64,000 nucleotides of DNA from Deinococcus multiflagellatus (GTDB lineage: Bacteria > Deinococcota > Deinococci > Deinococcales > Deinococcaceae): NCBI RefSeq assembly GCF_020166415.1, contig NZ_JAIQXV010000014.1, forward strand, positions 62,001 to 126,000, written 5' to 3'. Shown here in pieces: positions 34,669 through 42,943 of the stretch; the first letter of the stretch is position 1, and each line of letters starts with the position of its first letter. The notes under the pieces are model-generated. The model had not been told where the DNA came from. It ran no database searches and was given only the letters and a program-made list of their open reading frames with translations. Made by a program: the position numbers and the translations under genes.

Positions 34669-35406
34669 TCAGGGCCTGCCCAGCAGCCAGCGGGGACTGA
34701 ATTCGGGGCCGCCGCTGAGGCGCACCCGGTCTTCGGGGTGGGGTTCGCCGTCGCAGGGGGGCGTGGCCTGGGCCGGGCGCTGCAGCGGCCACACGCTGGC
34801 CAGGGCCCGGCCCGCGATATCGCCTACCGGCACGGGCCCAAACAGGCGGCTGTCCAGGCTGCCCCCGGGCGAGCGGTTGTCGCCCAGCAGGTAGTAGTGC
34901 CCCGGCGGCACCGTGACTTCCGGCTGGGGGGGCGCCGCCGGCCCCGGGGCCACGCCATTGGCCTGGGGGCTAAGGGTATCCAGGCAGAACCCGGCCCAGA
35001 AGGTGCGGGCCGCCTCGGGCAGCACCCGGCCGTTCACCCGGACCACGCCGCCCCGCAGGCTCACCCGGTCCCCCGGCAGGCCGATCACGCGTTTGACCAG
35101 AAAAGGCCGGTAGCGCCACGGCAGCGGCATGCCCCGGTAAATCTGGCTCCAGGCCGCTTCGGCGCCGCGTGGGGGCTTGAACACCACGATGTCGCCCCGG
35201 GCGTAGCCCCCCACGCCCAGCCGGTGCGCCCAGCCCCCGGCTTTTTCCACCGCCAGCCATTCGCCGTAGCGCAGGGCGGGCAGCATGCTGGCGCCGTCCA
35301 CCTGCACCCCCGAGGCCCCGAACTGGGTGACCACCAGCGCAAACAGCAGCGGCTGGCCCCACTCGCGCAGGGTGGCCCAGAGCCGCGCCGCCCACGGGCG
35401 CCTCAT
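34669..35406 (-). CDS. lepB: Signal peptidase I
   Basis: Cleaves signal peptides on the outer side of the cytoplasmic membrane. 245 residues. One N-terminal membrane segment (QPLLFALVVTQFG). Nucleophile Ser40 in VDGASMLPAL, general base Lys ~105 in FLVKRVIGLPGD, and box E GDNRSPGGSLDSRLFGPV. The insertion between boxes D and E (PQANGVAPGPAAPPQPEV) is Pro-rich. The C-terminal ~35 residues extend beyond the catalytic core. ATG overlaps the stop of the preceding small membrane protein (ATGA), placing lepB in a PadR-controlled operon, which is unusual for an essential housekeeping enzyme. A second, constitutive lepB may exist elsewhere. Confidence 0.94.
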   Translation of the reverse strand: MRRPWAARLWATLREWGQPLLFALVVTQFGASGVQVDGASMLPALRYGEWLAVEKAGGWAHRLGVGGYARGDIVVFKPPRGAEAAWSQIYRGMPLPWRYRPFLVKRVIGLPGDRVSLRGGVVRVNGRVLPEAARTFWAGFCLDTLSPQANGVAPGPAAPPQPEVTVPPGHYYLLGDNRSPGGSLDSRLFGPVPVGDIAGRALASVWPLQRPAQATPPCDGEPHPEDRVRLSGGPEFSPRWLLGRP

Positions 35407-35744
35407 GGCTGCCCCGAGACGTGCGGCGGCGCCGTAAGGCTACCCTGCACGGCATACGCCGCGCCGCCCAGGGCCGCGCTCACCAGCACCGCCGCCCGCA
35501 AGGTACGCCCCAGGTACACCCCGGCCAGCCGCAGCGCCGCCGGCCACACCGGGCCCGCCTGTTGCAGCGCGTGGGCCCAGGCCTGCGCTTCGGGCAGCCC
35601 GCGCAGCTGGGCGTCGTGGGCCAGGCCATGCAGGTGGGCATGCACCTCGGCCAGCACGCGGGGCCTCACCCGGGGCGGCAGCAGCAAGGTCAGGCAGCGC
35701 AGGTACCGCTGCGCGGCCGGCGGGCAGGGGGCGGCGCTCACCAC
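35403..35744 (-). CDS. Small membrane protein between padR and lepB
   Basis: 113 residues. A basic N-terminal helical part with RYLRCLTLLLPPRVRPRVLAEVHAHLHGLAHDA resembles the permease-prefix/DUF1700-like domains often encoded next to PadR regulators. One C-terminal membrane helix follows (AAVLVSAALGGAAYAV). GTG 35744 overlaps the padR stop by 7 bp (GTG 35741 is an alternative). The end overlaps lepB. Probably an anti-regulator or membrane partner in the PadR unit, inferred from position alone. Confidence 0.65.
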   Translation of the reverse strand: MVSAAPCPPAAQRYLRCLTLLLPPRVRPRVLAEVHAHLHGLAHDAQLRGLPEAQAWAHALQQAGPVWPAALRLAGVYLGRTLRAAVLVSAALGGAAYAVQGSLTAPPHVSGQP

Positions 35745-36055
35745 AGGCTCCGCAGGGCGCGGTCAAAGGCGGCGTAGCTCTCGCGGCGGCGCTGCAGCTC
35801 GGCGCGCCCCGCGGCTGTCAGGGCGTAGGTGCGCACGGGAGGGCCGCCCCGGGCCAGGGTGGTCTCTGCCGTCTGCAGAAAGCCGGCCCGTTCCAGGCGG
35901 TGCAGGGCCGGGTACAGGCTCCCCACGTTCAGGGTGATGCGGCCCTCCGTGAGGGCCTCCACTCGCTTGGCAAGGTCCAGGCCGTAGCCACTTTCCCGCT
36001 CCAGCACGCTCAGCAGAATCAGGTCCAGATTCCCCTTGAAGAGGTTGAGATCCAT
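35738..36055 (-). CDS. PadR family transcriptional regulator
   Basis: 105 residues. Winged helix: MDLNLFKGNLDLILLSVLERESGYGLDLAKRVEALTEGRITLNVGSLYPALHRLERAGFLQTA, ending TAAGRAELQRRRESYAAFDRALRSLW. This is a short (subfamily 2) PadR. ATG 36055 is supported by the family N-terminus and by GACACT 7 nt upstream with TTGCTT 17 bp before that. Two palindromes cover the spacer and -10, indicating autorepression of padR, the membrane protein and lepB. Confidence 0.92.
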   Translation of the reverse strand: MDLNLFKGNLDLILLSVLERESGYGLDLAKRVEALTEGRITLNVGSLYPALHRLERAGFLQTAETTLARGGPPVRTYALTAAGRAELQRRRESYAAFDRALRSLW

Positions 36056-36058
36056 GGG

Positions 36059-36086
36059 TATCAGTGTCTGATATCGGCATCTGATA
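36059..36086. promoter_or_regulatory. Tandem palindromic operator over the padR-lepB promoter
   Basis: TATCAG-TGT-CTGATA (36059-36073) is a perfect inverted repeat. TATCGG-CAT-CTGATA (36072-36086) is a near-perfect second copy sharing two bases with it, so dyad centres are 13 bp apart. They cover the -10 GACACT and most of the spacer of the minus-strand promoter whose -35 is TTGCTT (36090-36095). Confidence 0.75.
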
Positions 36087-36151
36087 AGCAAGCGAAAATG
36101 GACGGGGGCACCCGGTCGCCCCAGGTGCCCCCGCCTGCCCTACCGCGCGCC

Positions 36152-36964
36152 TTAGCCCGGAATGCGCAGCTTCTGGCCCGGCTGAATCAGGTCCGGGTTG
36201 CTGATGTTGTTGTAGTGGGCAATTTTCTTGTATTGCATCGCGTCGCCGTAATACTTCTGGGCAATCTCCGAGAGGGAGTCGCCGGCCTTGACGGTGTAGA
36301 CGGTGTCGCCCGTGTCCTGGTCCTTTTCCTTGGCCAGCTGCTTGGCGCCGGCCGCCACGCGCAGGCCGCTGATGTCCACGCCCGCCACGCCGTCCACCGC
36401 GCGCGCCAGCTTTTCTGCGAGGCGCTGCTCGTGGTCGTTGTCCACCACGCCGCGCAGGATGATGCTCTTGCCACTCTGCAGCACGTCAATGGGGTCGTCG
36501 GCCAGTTCGCCGTTACTCCGCAGGGCCTGATGCACGGCCTTGGCAATGCGGCTGTTGTCTTCCATATCCGCGTCGTCCTGGCCGCCGCTCTGGGGCAGGG
36601 GCTCCAGCGGCGCGGCCGGCGTGCCCGCGCGGGCATTCATGTTGCCGGTGGTGGGGGCCAGGTCCGGCTGCAGTTCGGGCAGTGGGGCGTCAGTGGTCTG
36701 GGCTTGGGGCGTCTGGGCCTGGGGGGCCGACTGGGGCGCGCTGGCCTGCTCGAAGGTCACGCCGCTCACGTCCACGGTCTTCACGCCGTTGATGCCGCCC
36801 GCCACCACCCGGATCAGGTTCAGGTAGCGGTCATTGGGGACCATCCCGGTCACCTTGACCTCGCCGCCGCGTTCCTCCACCTGCAGACCCAGACCTTGCA
36901 GGCGAGGCTGTTCGTTCAGCGCGTCTTTCACGCGCTCCGCCGTGCTCTTTCCAAAAGGCCACAT
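36152..36964 (-). CDS. BON-BON-LysM domain protein (YgaU/Kbp-like)
   Basis: 270 residues. The first BON domain is at ~8-70 (STAERVKDALNEQPRLQGLGLQV...GINGVKTVDVSGV), then a Gln/Ala/Pro linker. A second BON domain lies at ~135-205 (IAKAVHQALRSNGELADDPIDVLQSG...VDGVAGVDISGL). The C-terminal LysM is YTVKAGDSLSEIAQKYYGDAMQYKKIAHYNNISNPDLIQPGQKLRIPG. There is no signal peptide, as in E. coli YgaU/Kbp, which is a cytosolic potassium-binding protein. That is an analogy, since Kbp has one BON domain. ATG 36964 is 7 nt after TACGCT (36972-36977, minus strand). Confidence 0.88.
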   Translation of the reverse strand: MWPFGKSTAERVKDALNEQPRLQGLGLQVEERGGEVKVTGMVPNDRYLNLIRVVAGGINGVKTVDVSGVTFEQASAPQSAPQAQTPQAQTTDAPLPELQPDLAPTTGNMNARAGTPAAPLEPLPQSGGQDDADMEDNSRIAKAVHQALRSNGELADDPIDVLQSGKSIILRGVVDNDHEQRLAEKLARAVDGVAGVDISGLRVAAGAKQLAKEKDQDTGDTVYTVKAGDSLSEIAQKYYGDAMQYKKIAHYNNISNPDLIQPGQKLRIPG

Positions 36965-37106
36965 GGGGGCCAGCGTACACCGCTGCTTCTGTGGCCCTCT
37001 CCTTTTCTTCAGCTTGGGTCAAGACTGCCCCTGGCTGTGGGCTCAGGGCAGAACCCAGAGCCGGGAGAGGAAAACCCTCAACGGCTCTGCGGCGAACGGC
37101 GTGACA

Positions 37107-37156
37107 GCGGTTGAAGTGGAATTGGGGGGCCGCTTTTTGGCCCCAGGGTGGAACTG
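37107..37156. repeat. Short repeat (family C), copy 2
   Basis: GCGGTTGAAGTGGAATTG is followed by a GGGGCC/GGCCCC hairpin and GGTGGAACT, matching the copy in the metG leader. Upstream, GGCGAACG...GTGA is also shared. It lies in the 200-bp space between the M1 peptidase stop and the BON-LysM promoter, which holds nothing else I can name. Confidence 0.55.
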
Positions 37157-37166
37157 GCCCCCGCCC

Positions 37167-38555
37167 TCAGGGCAGCGGCGGCAACGACGGAGACTCGACC
37201 CAGGTGCGCAGCACGCCCTCGGCACGGGGGCCCAGTTCGGTGCGGGCCAGGGCTAGGAGGTCGGCGGTGCGGGTGGGCCGGGCAGCGCGGGTGCGGGCGT
37301 AGGTTTGCAGGAAGGCGCGGAAAGGGCCGTCACCCACGGCGCCCCGTAGGGCGTGCAGGGCCAGGGCGCCGCGCACGTAGGCGCTGCGGTCAAACAGTTC
37401 GGCGGGCGTGCGGGCCACCAGCGGGCGGGTGGGCCTGTTCTGCACGCTGTCGCGCCAGGCCTGCAGCACGGCGCGGGCCTCCTCTTTCCCCTGGGCCTGC
37501 GCCCAGAGCAGTTCGGCGTAGGTGGCAAAGCCCTCGTTCAGCCACGTATCGCTCCAGTCGCCCAGGGGCACGCTGTTGCCAAACCACTGGTGCGCGGCCT
37601 CATGCACGATCACGCGCACGTTGCTGGAGGTGACCGGCATGGTGGACAGCGTGGCTGTTTCCAGCGCGGGCAGAGGCGGCGTGACCACCGCCGAGCCGTA
37701 GGTGGCAAAGGGGTAGGGGCCGAACCACTCGCCCAGAAGACGCAGAATCTCGCCGGTGCGCTCGTAGGGCGCGCGGATGTTCACCGGAGTACCGGGTGGG
37801 AAGTAGTCGCGCAGGGCCACCACCTTGCCCCCCACCTGCACCGCCGGGCGATCCACGCGCTCCAGCGGCCCAACGTGAACGGCCAGGGCGTAAGTGGGAA
37901 TCGGCTCGCGCTGCTCGAAGGTGAAGGTGCGGCCCTGGGGCGTGTCCTGCACAGCGGTCTGCCGGCCACTGGCGGCGGCGGTGACCCCCCGGGGCACGGT
38001 CACGCGCAGGGTGAAGGCGGCGGGATCGCCGGGGTGGTCGTTGACGGGCAGAAAAGCGCGGGTGCCGTCCGGCTCGCTGAAGGTGAAATTCACGCCGGGC
38101 TGCGTGCCCTGCCCCGGCAACGCCTGCCAGCCCAGGTCCACCGGCAGGTCCGGGTCCGGTACGCGGCCAGCGGGACCCGCGAGGCGCACCGTCACGCGGG
38201 CGGGGGTGCCGGGGGCCAGGGCGCGGCGAATCAGAAGTTTCCCGGCCGCGCGCTCATAGCGCACCGCCGCGCCGTTCCAGGTCACGCCCTGCACCGCCGG
38301 GCCCAGGTAATCCAGGCTCAGCAGGGGCAGGGGGCGGGTGGCCTGGACGGTCAGGGTCACCTCGGCCTGCAGGGTGCGGGTGCCGGGCTGCGGCACCCGC
38401 AGCGCCACGTCGTAGTGTGTGACGTCCAGCCCCGCCTGACCCAGTTGCGGATAGATGCGGTCGCCCCAGGCAGTGGGGACGGCCGGGGCCAGTGCCCCCT
38501 GGCCCAGCGCGCCGCCCAGCAGCGCCAGCGCCAGTCCCCATGCAAGCAGCGCCAT
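37167..38555 (-). CDS. M1 family zinc aminopeptidase, secreted
   Basis: 462 residues. Signal peptide MALLAWGLALALLGGALGQ. N-terminal beta saddle (DVTHYDVALRVPQPGTRTLQAEVTLTV). The catalytic domain carries the zinc site HEAAHQW near residue 318 with the third ligand Glu in WLNEGFATYAELLW, 18 residues on. The usual GAMEN substrate motif is not recognisable (GxMEN region reads ATLSTMPV). It lacks the long C-terminal helical domain of full-size PepN (~850 residues), so it belongs to the short bacterial M1 type. It begins 1 bp after the Nudix stop, so it is probably co-transcribed. Confidence 0.9.
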   Translation of the reverse strand: MALLAWGLALALLGGALGQGALAPAVPTAWGDRIYPQLGQAGLDVTHYDVALRVPQPGTRTLQAEVTLTVQATRPLPLLSLDYLGPAVQGVTWNGAAVRYERAAGKLLIRRALAPGTPARVTVRLAGPAGRVPDPDLPVDLGWQALPGQGTQPGVNFTFSEPDGTRAFLPVNDHPGDPAAFTLRVTVPRGVTAAASGRQTAVQDTPQGRTFTFEQREPIPTYALAVHVGPLERVDRPAVQVGGKVVALRDYFPPGTPVNIRAPYERTGEILRLLGEWFGPYPFATYGSAVVTPPLPALETATLSTMPVTSSNVRVIVHEAAHQWFGNSVPLGDWSDTWLNEGFATYAELLWAQAQGKEEARAVLQAWRDSVQNRPTRPLVARTPAELFDRSAYVRGALALHALRGAVGDGPFRAFLQTYARTRAARPTRTADLLALARTELGPRAEGVLRTWVESPSLPPLP

Positions 38556-38556
38556 T

Positions 38557-39033
<477 letters not shown>

Positions 39034-39130
39034 GAGGGAGGCAGTCTAGCGCAGCCTCAGTCGGTCGCTGTGGATCTTGAGAGCAGTCGGGCGGGCTGGA
39101 ACAGCGGCGTTGCAGAGCGAGCAGTGAACA

Positions 39131-39189
39131 AAGGGCCTCGCCCCAAGAATAGAAACGTTTCTGCGATCAATGGGAGGAGCGAGGCCCTT
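39131..39189. terminator. Hairpin after the rbfA-thioesterase operon
   Basis: AAGGGCCTCGC and GCGAGGCCCTT pair perfectly (11 bp) around a 37-nt loop that itself contains the palindrome AGAAACGTTTCT (39151-39162). It overlaps the thioesterase stop codon. On the minus strand a C/T-poor stretch follows, so it may act as a 3' stabiliser rather than a classic terminator. Confidence 0.5.
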
Positions 39190-39586
39190 AGCCGGGCCCC
39201 AGCAGCGCGAGCAGGTCGTCCGGCAGCCGGGCGGGGCGGTAGGTGTGATCGGTGGCAATGTGGCGGGTTTCGCCGGTTGCCAGCAGCTCACCCGCCCGGC
39301 GGACCTCGTAGCTGAAGGTCAACGTGCGCGACCGCACCGCGCTGAGGGTCGCGTGAATCTGCAGTTCATCGTCGTAGCGGGCGGCGCGGCGGTATTCCAC
39401 GTTCAGGCCCGAAAGCATCAGGTAATAGCCGCGCGCCTCCACCTCGCGGTAGGGCAGGCCCAGGGCGTGCATGGCGTCGGTGCGGGCCACCTCGAACCAC
39501 ACGGGGTAGGTGGCGTGGTGCGCCACCCCCATCGCGTCGGTCTCGGCGTAGCGCACCCGCAGCGCCGAGACAAAGGTGCGGCTCAC
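39188..39586 (-). CDS. 4HBT hot-dog thioesterase (YbgC-like)
   Basis: 132 residues. Motif [26 protein letters not shown]: the Asp of ETDAMG and following His/Tyr pattern are those of YbgC/4-hydroxybenzoyl-CoA thioesterases. The later part is [22 protein letters not shown]. It hydrolyses an acyl-CoA of unknown chain in the cytosol. GTG 39586 overlaps the rbfA stop (GTGA), a coupled pair. A second hot-dog thioesterase is at 56298. Confidence 0.9.
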   Translation of the reverse strand: MSRTFVSALRVRYAETDAMGVAHHATYPVWFEVARTDAMHALGLPYREVEARGYYLMLSGLNVEYRRAARYDDELQIHATLSAVRSRTLTFSYEVRRAGELLATGETRHIATDHTYRPARLPDDLLALLGPG

Positions 39587-39867
39587 CAGCGGTCCCCGGC
39601 CGCGTGGAATTCCAGCGTGGGGGTGCGGCGCATGCGTACGTGCTCGGCCACCTGCCGCTGCAGGTGCCCGCGGGCGCCGCGCAGGGCGTCAAGCAGCTCG
39701 TCCATGTCGCCGGACATGGCACTCACGTACACCCGCGCCAGCCCGTAATCGGGCGTGACCGTCACGCGCTCCACGGTCACGATCATGGGCACGCGGGGAT
39801 CGCGCAACCCGGCAATCGCGTCACTCAGCACCCGCGTCAGTTGTGCCTGCACCTGCTCCGGCTTCAT
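39583..39867 (-). CDS. rbfA: Ribosome-binding factor A
   Basis: 94 residues, slightly short for the family. KH-type fold: [49 protein letters not shown], with RDPRV and the late [11 protein letters not shown] both conserved. It acts in 30S subunit maturation near the 16S rRNA 5' end. ATG 39867 was chosen because homologues begin there; the open frame to 39966 overlaps the divergent promoter at 39930 and lacks conservation. GGGGGGCGG precedes it. Confidence 0.93.
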   Translation of the reverse strand: MKPEQVQAQLTRVLSDAIAGLRDPRVPMIVTVERVTVTPDYGLARVYVSAMSGDMDELLDALRGARGHLQRQVAEHVRMRRTPTLEFHAAGDRW

Positions 39868-39941
39868 GCCGCCCCCCAGACCAACCGACTGTTCAAGCCC
39901 TGCATCCCCGCATGGTACGGCATGGCGGATAGCCTGGGGGC

Positions 39942-40580
39942 ATGCGGACCATTGACCTGACCACATGGCCCCGGCGGGCCCACTACGAGTTTTTCCGGCA
40001 GCACAGCCAGCCGCACTTCAGCGTGACCGCCCCCGTGGACGTCACCCGCTTCCGGGCGGAGGTGCGGGCGCGCGGGCTGCCCTACATGGCCAGCACCGCC
40101 TACGTGCTGGCCCGCGCCGCCAACGAACTGCCGCCCTTTCGCTGGCGCATTCGCGGCGAGACGGTGGTGGAACACGAGCGCGTGCATCCGTCGGTCATTG
40201 ACACCGGGCCCGGCAGCGAGCTGTTTCATTTCTGCACCCTGCCCTACCAGCGGGGCGCCCCCGGATTTCTGCAGGACGCGGCCCAGGCCCTGGCCGCCCG
40301 GCGCGCCCAGCCCACCCTGGACGAGGACCCCGCGCAGGACGATCTGCTGTACCTCTCCAGCCTGCCCTGGGTGGCCTTTACCGGCATCACCCACGCCATG
40401 CACCTCAGCCTGCCAGATTCCATTCCGCGCCTGACCACTGGCCGCTTTACCGAGGAGGGCGGGCGCACCCAGATGCCGCTGTCGGTGCAGGTGCACCACG
40501 CCCTGATGGACGGCCGCCATGTGGGCGCGTATTTCGAGGCGGTGCAGACCCTGCTGGACGACCCGGGGCTGTTGGATTAA
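39942..40580 (+). CDS. Chloramphenicol acetyltransferase-like protein (CAT superfamily)
   Basis: 212 residues. It begins like CATs ([33 protein letters not shown]), and the active site is [19 protein letters not shown], where the second His and the Asp-Gly match HHxxxDG of the trimeric enzymes. The [17 protein letters not shown] segment corresponds to the conserved PWxxFT region. Chromosomal CAT-like enzymes often have other acceptors, so drug resistance should not be assumed. ATG 39942 is 6 nt after TAGCCT (39930-39935). Divergent from rbfA. Confidence 0.88.
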   Translation: MRTIDLTTWPRRAHYEFFRQHSQPHFSVTAPVDVTRFRAEVRARGLPYMASTAYVLARAANELPPFRWRIRGETVVEHERVHPSVIDTGPGSELFHFCTLPYQRGAPGFLQDAAQALAARRAQPTLDEDPAQDDLLYLSSLPWVAFTGITHAMHLSLPDSIPRLTTGRFTEEGGRTQMPLSVQVHHALMDGRHVGAYFEAVQTLLDDPGLLD

Positions 40581-40622
40581 GAGCCTCAAGCACACCTGCA
40601 CAAAGGTCTGTAAGTTGGATGG

Positions 40623-41021
40623 ATGGCGCATCGGCCCATCTCTGTGAACCGCCACTGGCTCCAGAACCTATGGGGCCAATTCCACCTCCAAGAGGACTGG
40701 TGGGGACGGGTTAATCTCAACAACGAACGTGGAATTCAGCGTCTGGTGGACGAGGAACTGAAGCCCCACTTCGAAAGCCTGCCATTCCGACAACAACAGC
40801 GGCTCAAGGAAACCCTTCGGTACGCCCTGACCTGGTTCGATGACGACGCGCTCGTGGAAGCCTACGATTCGGCTTACCTCCCACTGGAGCGCCCCCAGGG
40901 CAACATTCGGGAATTTTACGTTCGACTCTGGGACGGCATGTTCGGGCCCGAGGACTTCTCCCCTGTGGCCCAGGAACGTTATATCGAGCGCTTCGGCCCC
41001 AGTGAGTCGATGTGGGATTGA
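40623..41021 (+). CDS. Hypothetical protein, 132 residues
   Basis: ATG 40623 is 6 nt after TAAGTT (40611-40616). The protein is rich in Trp, Phe, Arg, Glu and Gln (NRHWLQNLWGQFHLQEDWWGR; FESLPFRQQQRLKETLRYALTWFDDD) and probably all-helical and soluble. Its lower GC and amino-acid use differ from its Ala/Gly/Pro-rich neighbours, which may indicate recent acquisition. The size and acidic ends would suit an immunity-type protein, but no toxin gene is adjacent and I do not assign a function. Confidence 0.6.
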   Translation: MAHRPISVNRHWLQNLWGQFHLQEDWWGRVNLNNERGIQRLVDEELKPHFESLPFRQQQRLKETLRYALTWFDDDALVEAYDSAYLPLERPQGNIREFYVRLWDGMFGPEDFSPVAQERYIERFGPSESMWD

Positions 41022-41049
41022 GCGACCACCCCACCCAAAGCCGGCCCCT

Positions 41050-42360
41050 CTATTTCGCGTACCGCCGCCCGGCGTAGTCGGTGAACACCCCGATGCCGTA
41101 GCTGACCCGGCGCACGCTGTCCAGCACCGCGCGGCCGTTCCAGGCCATCCCGGCGCTGCTGCCGCCGTCCAGCAGCAGGGCGTCGCGCACGCCCAGGCGG
41201 GTCATGATCTTGCCCATTTCGGTGGTGGTGACCCGGGCGTGGGTGCTGACGAACACGAGGTCGCGGTTGCCAATCAGGCCCACGGCGCTGCGGGCGGCGC
41301 GGCCAAACAGGGCGGGGTCGCGGAACACGCTGCTGTAGCGCGTGACCACCCGCCCCCCGCTGAGAATGCGCGGCCCGGTCGCCACCACCGTTTCCAGGCC
41401 CGCCCAGGTGGTGTCCAGCGGGCGGCCCAGGGCAGCGACCGCACTCACCCGGAACGCGGCGCGGTTGTCCGGCGTGATGGTCAGGGCCTGGGGAATGCGG
41501 CCCCAGGTGAGCAGTCGCCCCTGGGTCACGATGTCGCCGGCCGGGGCATAGGACTGCGGATGAAAGTACGACCCATTGATCACCAGCCGCGCGCCGCTGC
41601 GCCGGGCCAGTTCGCTCACCCGCGCCCCCGAGCCGAAAGTCAGGCGGCCCGAGGGCAGCACCGGGGCCACCAGCACATGGCGCCAGCGCAGGTCCACGGT
41701 GGCAATCTGCACCGGCACGTTCAAGGGGCTCAGGCGCTTGAAGGTCACGGGCGGGCGCTGCGGGCGGGGCGGAATGGGCACGGGCAGACGCATGGGCACC
41801 AGCACCTTTTTGCCGGGCACGATGGCGCGGGCGGTGGTCATGCCGTTTAAGCGCCGCAGGGCGTCCACACTCAGGCGGTAGCGCGCGGCCAGGGTCTGCG
41901 GCGTGTCGCGCACGCCCACCCAAACGTAGCGGTAGACGGTGCGCACCTCGGTGGTGGGGCGTGGCGCGGGCGGGCGGGCCGCCGTGCCGGGCGCGGGCAG
42001 CACCAGCCGCTGCCCGGCCGCGATCACGGTGCCCTGCAGGCGGTTGGCGGCCTGCAGCGCGGTCACCGTGGTTCCCGTGCGCGCCGCGATGCGGCTGAGG
42101 GTATCGCCCGCCTTCACCGTGTAGGTGCGCGGCGGGGCGGCCACGGGGCGCGCCGGTCCCCCGGCCAGCCGCAGCACCTGCCCAGCGCGGATGGTGTCGC
42201 CCTGCAGGCCGTTGTAGGCTCGCAGCTGCGCCACACTGAGGCCGTGGCGCGTGGCGATGCGGAACAGGGTGTCGCCCTTCTGAACCTTGACCGTGGGCAC
42301 GGTGGCCCCCAGAGCCGCACTGGCGGCCACCAACACAAGCAGGGAAAGCAGTCGCCGCAT
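41050..42360 (-). CDS. LysM-repeat phosphodiester glycosidase-domain protein, secreted
   Basis: 436 residues. Signal peptide MRRLLSLLVLVAASAALGA. LysM 1 (VQKGDTLFRIATRHGLSVAQLRAYNGL), LysM 2 (YTVKAGDTLSRIAARTGTTVTALQAANRL) and LysM 3 (VRDTPQTLAARYRLSVDALRRLNGM) should hold it to peptidoglycan or S-layer glycan. The C-terminal ~230 residues are an NAGPA-type phosphodiester glycosidase domain: RLVINGSYFHP..., GLIGNRDLVFVSTHARVTTTEMGKIMTRLGVRDALLLDGGSSAGMAWNG, the DGGSS turn being characteristic. It likely trims or modifies wall polymers. ATG 42360 gives the signal peptide directly, with GAGGTG ~10 nt upstream. Confidence 0.9.
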   Translation of the reverse strand: MRRLLSLLVLVAASAALGATVPTVKVQKGDTLFRIATRHGLSVAQLRAYNGLQGDTIRAGQVLRLAGGPARPVAAPPRTYTVKAGDTLSRIAARTGTTVTALQAANRLQGTVIAAGQRLVLPAPGTAARPPAPRPTTEVRTVYRYVWVGVRDTPQTLAARYRLSVDALRRLNGMTTARAIVPGKKVLVPMRLPVPIPPRPQRPPVTFKRLSPLNVPVQIATVDLRWRHVLVAPVLPSGRLTFGSGARVSELARRSGARLVINGSYFHPQSYAPAGDIVTQGRLLTWGRIPQALTITPDNRAAFRVSAVAALGRPLDTTWAGLETVVATGPRILSGGRVVTRYSSVFRDPALFGRAARSAVGLIGNRDLVFVSTHARVTTTEMGKIMTRLGVRDALLLDGGSSAGMAWNGRAVLDSVRRVSYGIGVFTDYAGRRYAK

Positions 42361-42433
42361 GGGGTCACACCTCATCACAGTTCTGCCAGCCAGACGTGAA
42401 GTGAACCTGACGCCGCCGTTTACGCAGGTGGGC

Positions 42434-42916
<483 letters not shown>

Positions 42917-42943
42917 GCCCGCCAGCGTATCAGGGGCTTCCCG

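Noticed and set aside
39868..39966. N-terminal extension of rbfA to 39966
   Set aside because: It overlaps the divergent gene's promoter and start and lacks family similarity. RbfA homologues begin near MKPEQVQ.
39942..40580. Chloramphenicol resistance gene
   Set aside because: The catalytic motif fits the CAT superfamily, but the chromosomal context has no mobile or resistance genes, and family members have varied substrates.
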